DNA of 5,932 nucleotides from Clostridia bacterium. Its GTDB lineage: Bacteria > Bacillota > Clostridia > Oscillospirales > Acutalibacteraceae. Position 1 is the stretch's first letter, and the number at the start of each line of letters is the position of its first letter. The notes below the pieces were generated by a model that was not told the origin of the DNA, made no database searches, and was given only the letters and a program-made list of their open reading frames with translations. The stretch is from contig CAAFXF010000075.1 in NCBI GenBank assembly GCA_900766895.1, forward strand, positions 1-5,932. The letters run 5' to 3'. Position numbers and translations under genes: made by a program. Positions 5,912 through 5,932 of this stretch are shown here, piece after piece.

Positions 5912-5932
5912 AGATCGGAAGAGCACACGTCT
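5912..5932 (+). other. Illumina TruSeq adapter remnant (right end)
   Basis: The last 21 bases begin AGATCGGAAGAGC and continue with CACACGTCT, an exact match to the TruSeq read-1 read-through adapter (index side). It is library sequence, so genomic DNA ends at 5911, with an uncertainty of about one base since the preceding bases cannot be assigned independently. Confidence 0.97.

Noticed and set aside
1..5932. A perfect 13-bp inverted repeat at the two ends (6-18 and 5912-5924), resembling transposon terminal repeats.
   Set aside because: Both copies are the shared stem of Illumina TruSeq adapters. No transposase or target duplication is present.

Overview
The window is an assembled contig of bacterial DNA from a low- to mid-GC Firmicute. 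It is most likely a Clostridia gut-type organism near Ruminococcus/Oscillospirales. I infer this from protein style (AlaRS, acetate kinase, a YdbC-like PC4 protein, TmcAL), AT-rich intergenic DNA, strong GGAGG-type ribosome binding sites and a TTGACA-type promoter. This placement is by eye, with no database search. Both ends are Illumina TruSeq adapter (1-18 and 5912-5932), so only 19-5911 is genomic and both edges are artificial.

Layout, left to right. A leftward block at 44-3609 reads alaS (alanyl-tRNA synthetase), then a HIT-family nucleotide hydrolase, then a purine-type phosphoribosyltransferase. The genes are 20 nt apart and then overlap by 4 nt. The block ends in a good intrinsic terminator at 44-79. 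Upstream of it are a hairpin at 3682-3703 and a short leader that may carry the alaS promoter. A second leftward block at 3713-5197 is ackA (acetate kinase) followed by a 71-codon PC4/YdbC-like ssDNA-binding protein with a GTG start. A compact AT-rich region (5198-5303) then separates ackA from a rightward gene, tmcAL (tRNA-Met cytidine acetate ligase). tmcAL is cut off by the right adapter after 202 codons, about half its usual length.

How the genes fit together. This is core metabolism and translation, not an accessory island. I see no mobile element, CRISPR array, toxin-antitoxin pair, phage gene or defence system. Two themes recur. One is adenylate chemistry: AlaRS makes alanyl-AMP, HIT proteins cleave AMP conjugates including aminoacyl-AMP, the phosphoribosyltransferase may make AMP, and TmcAL makes acetyl-AMP. 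The other is acetate: AckA interconverts acetate and acetyl-phosphate, and the divergent TmcAL uses acetate directly to modify tRNA. The most interesting feature is the ackA/tmcAL intergenic region, where a near-consensus ackA promoter abuts the candidate tmcAL -10 box. I found no convincing previously undescribed system.
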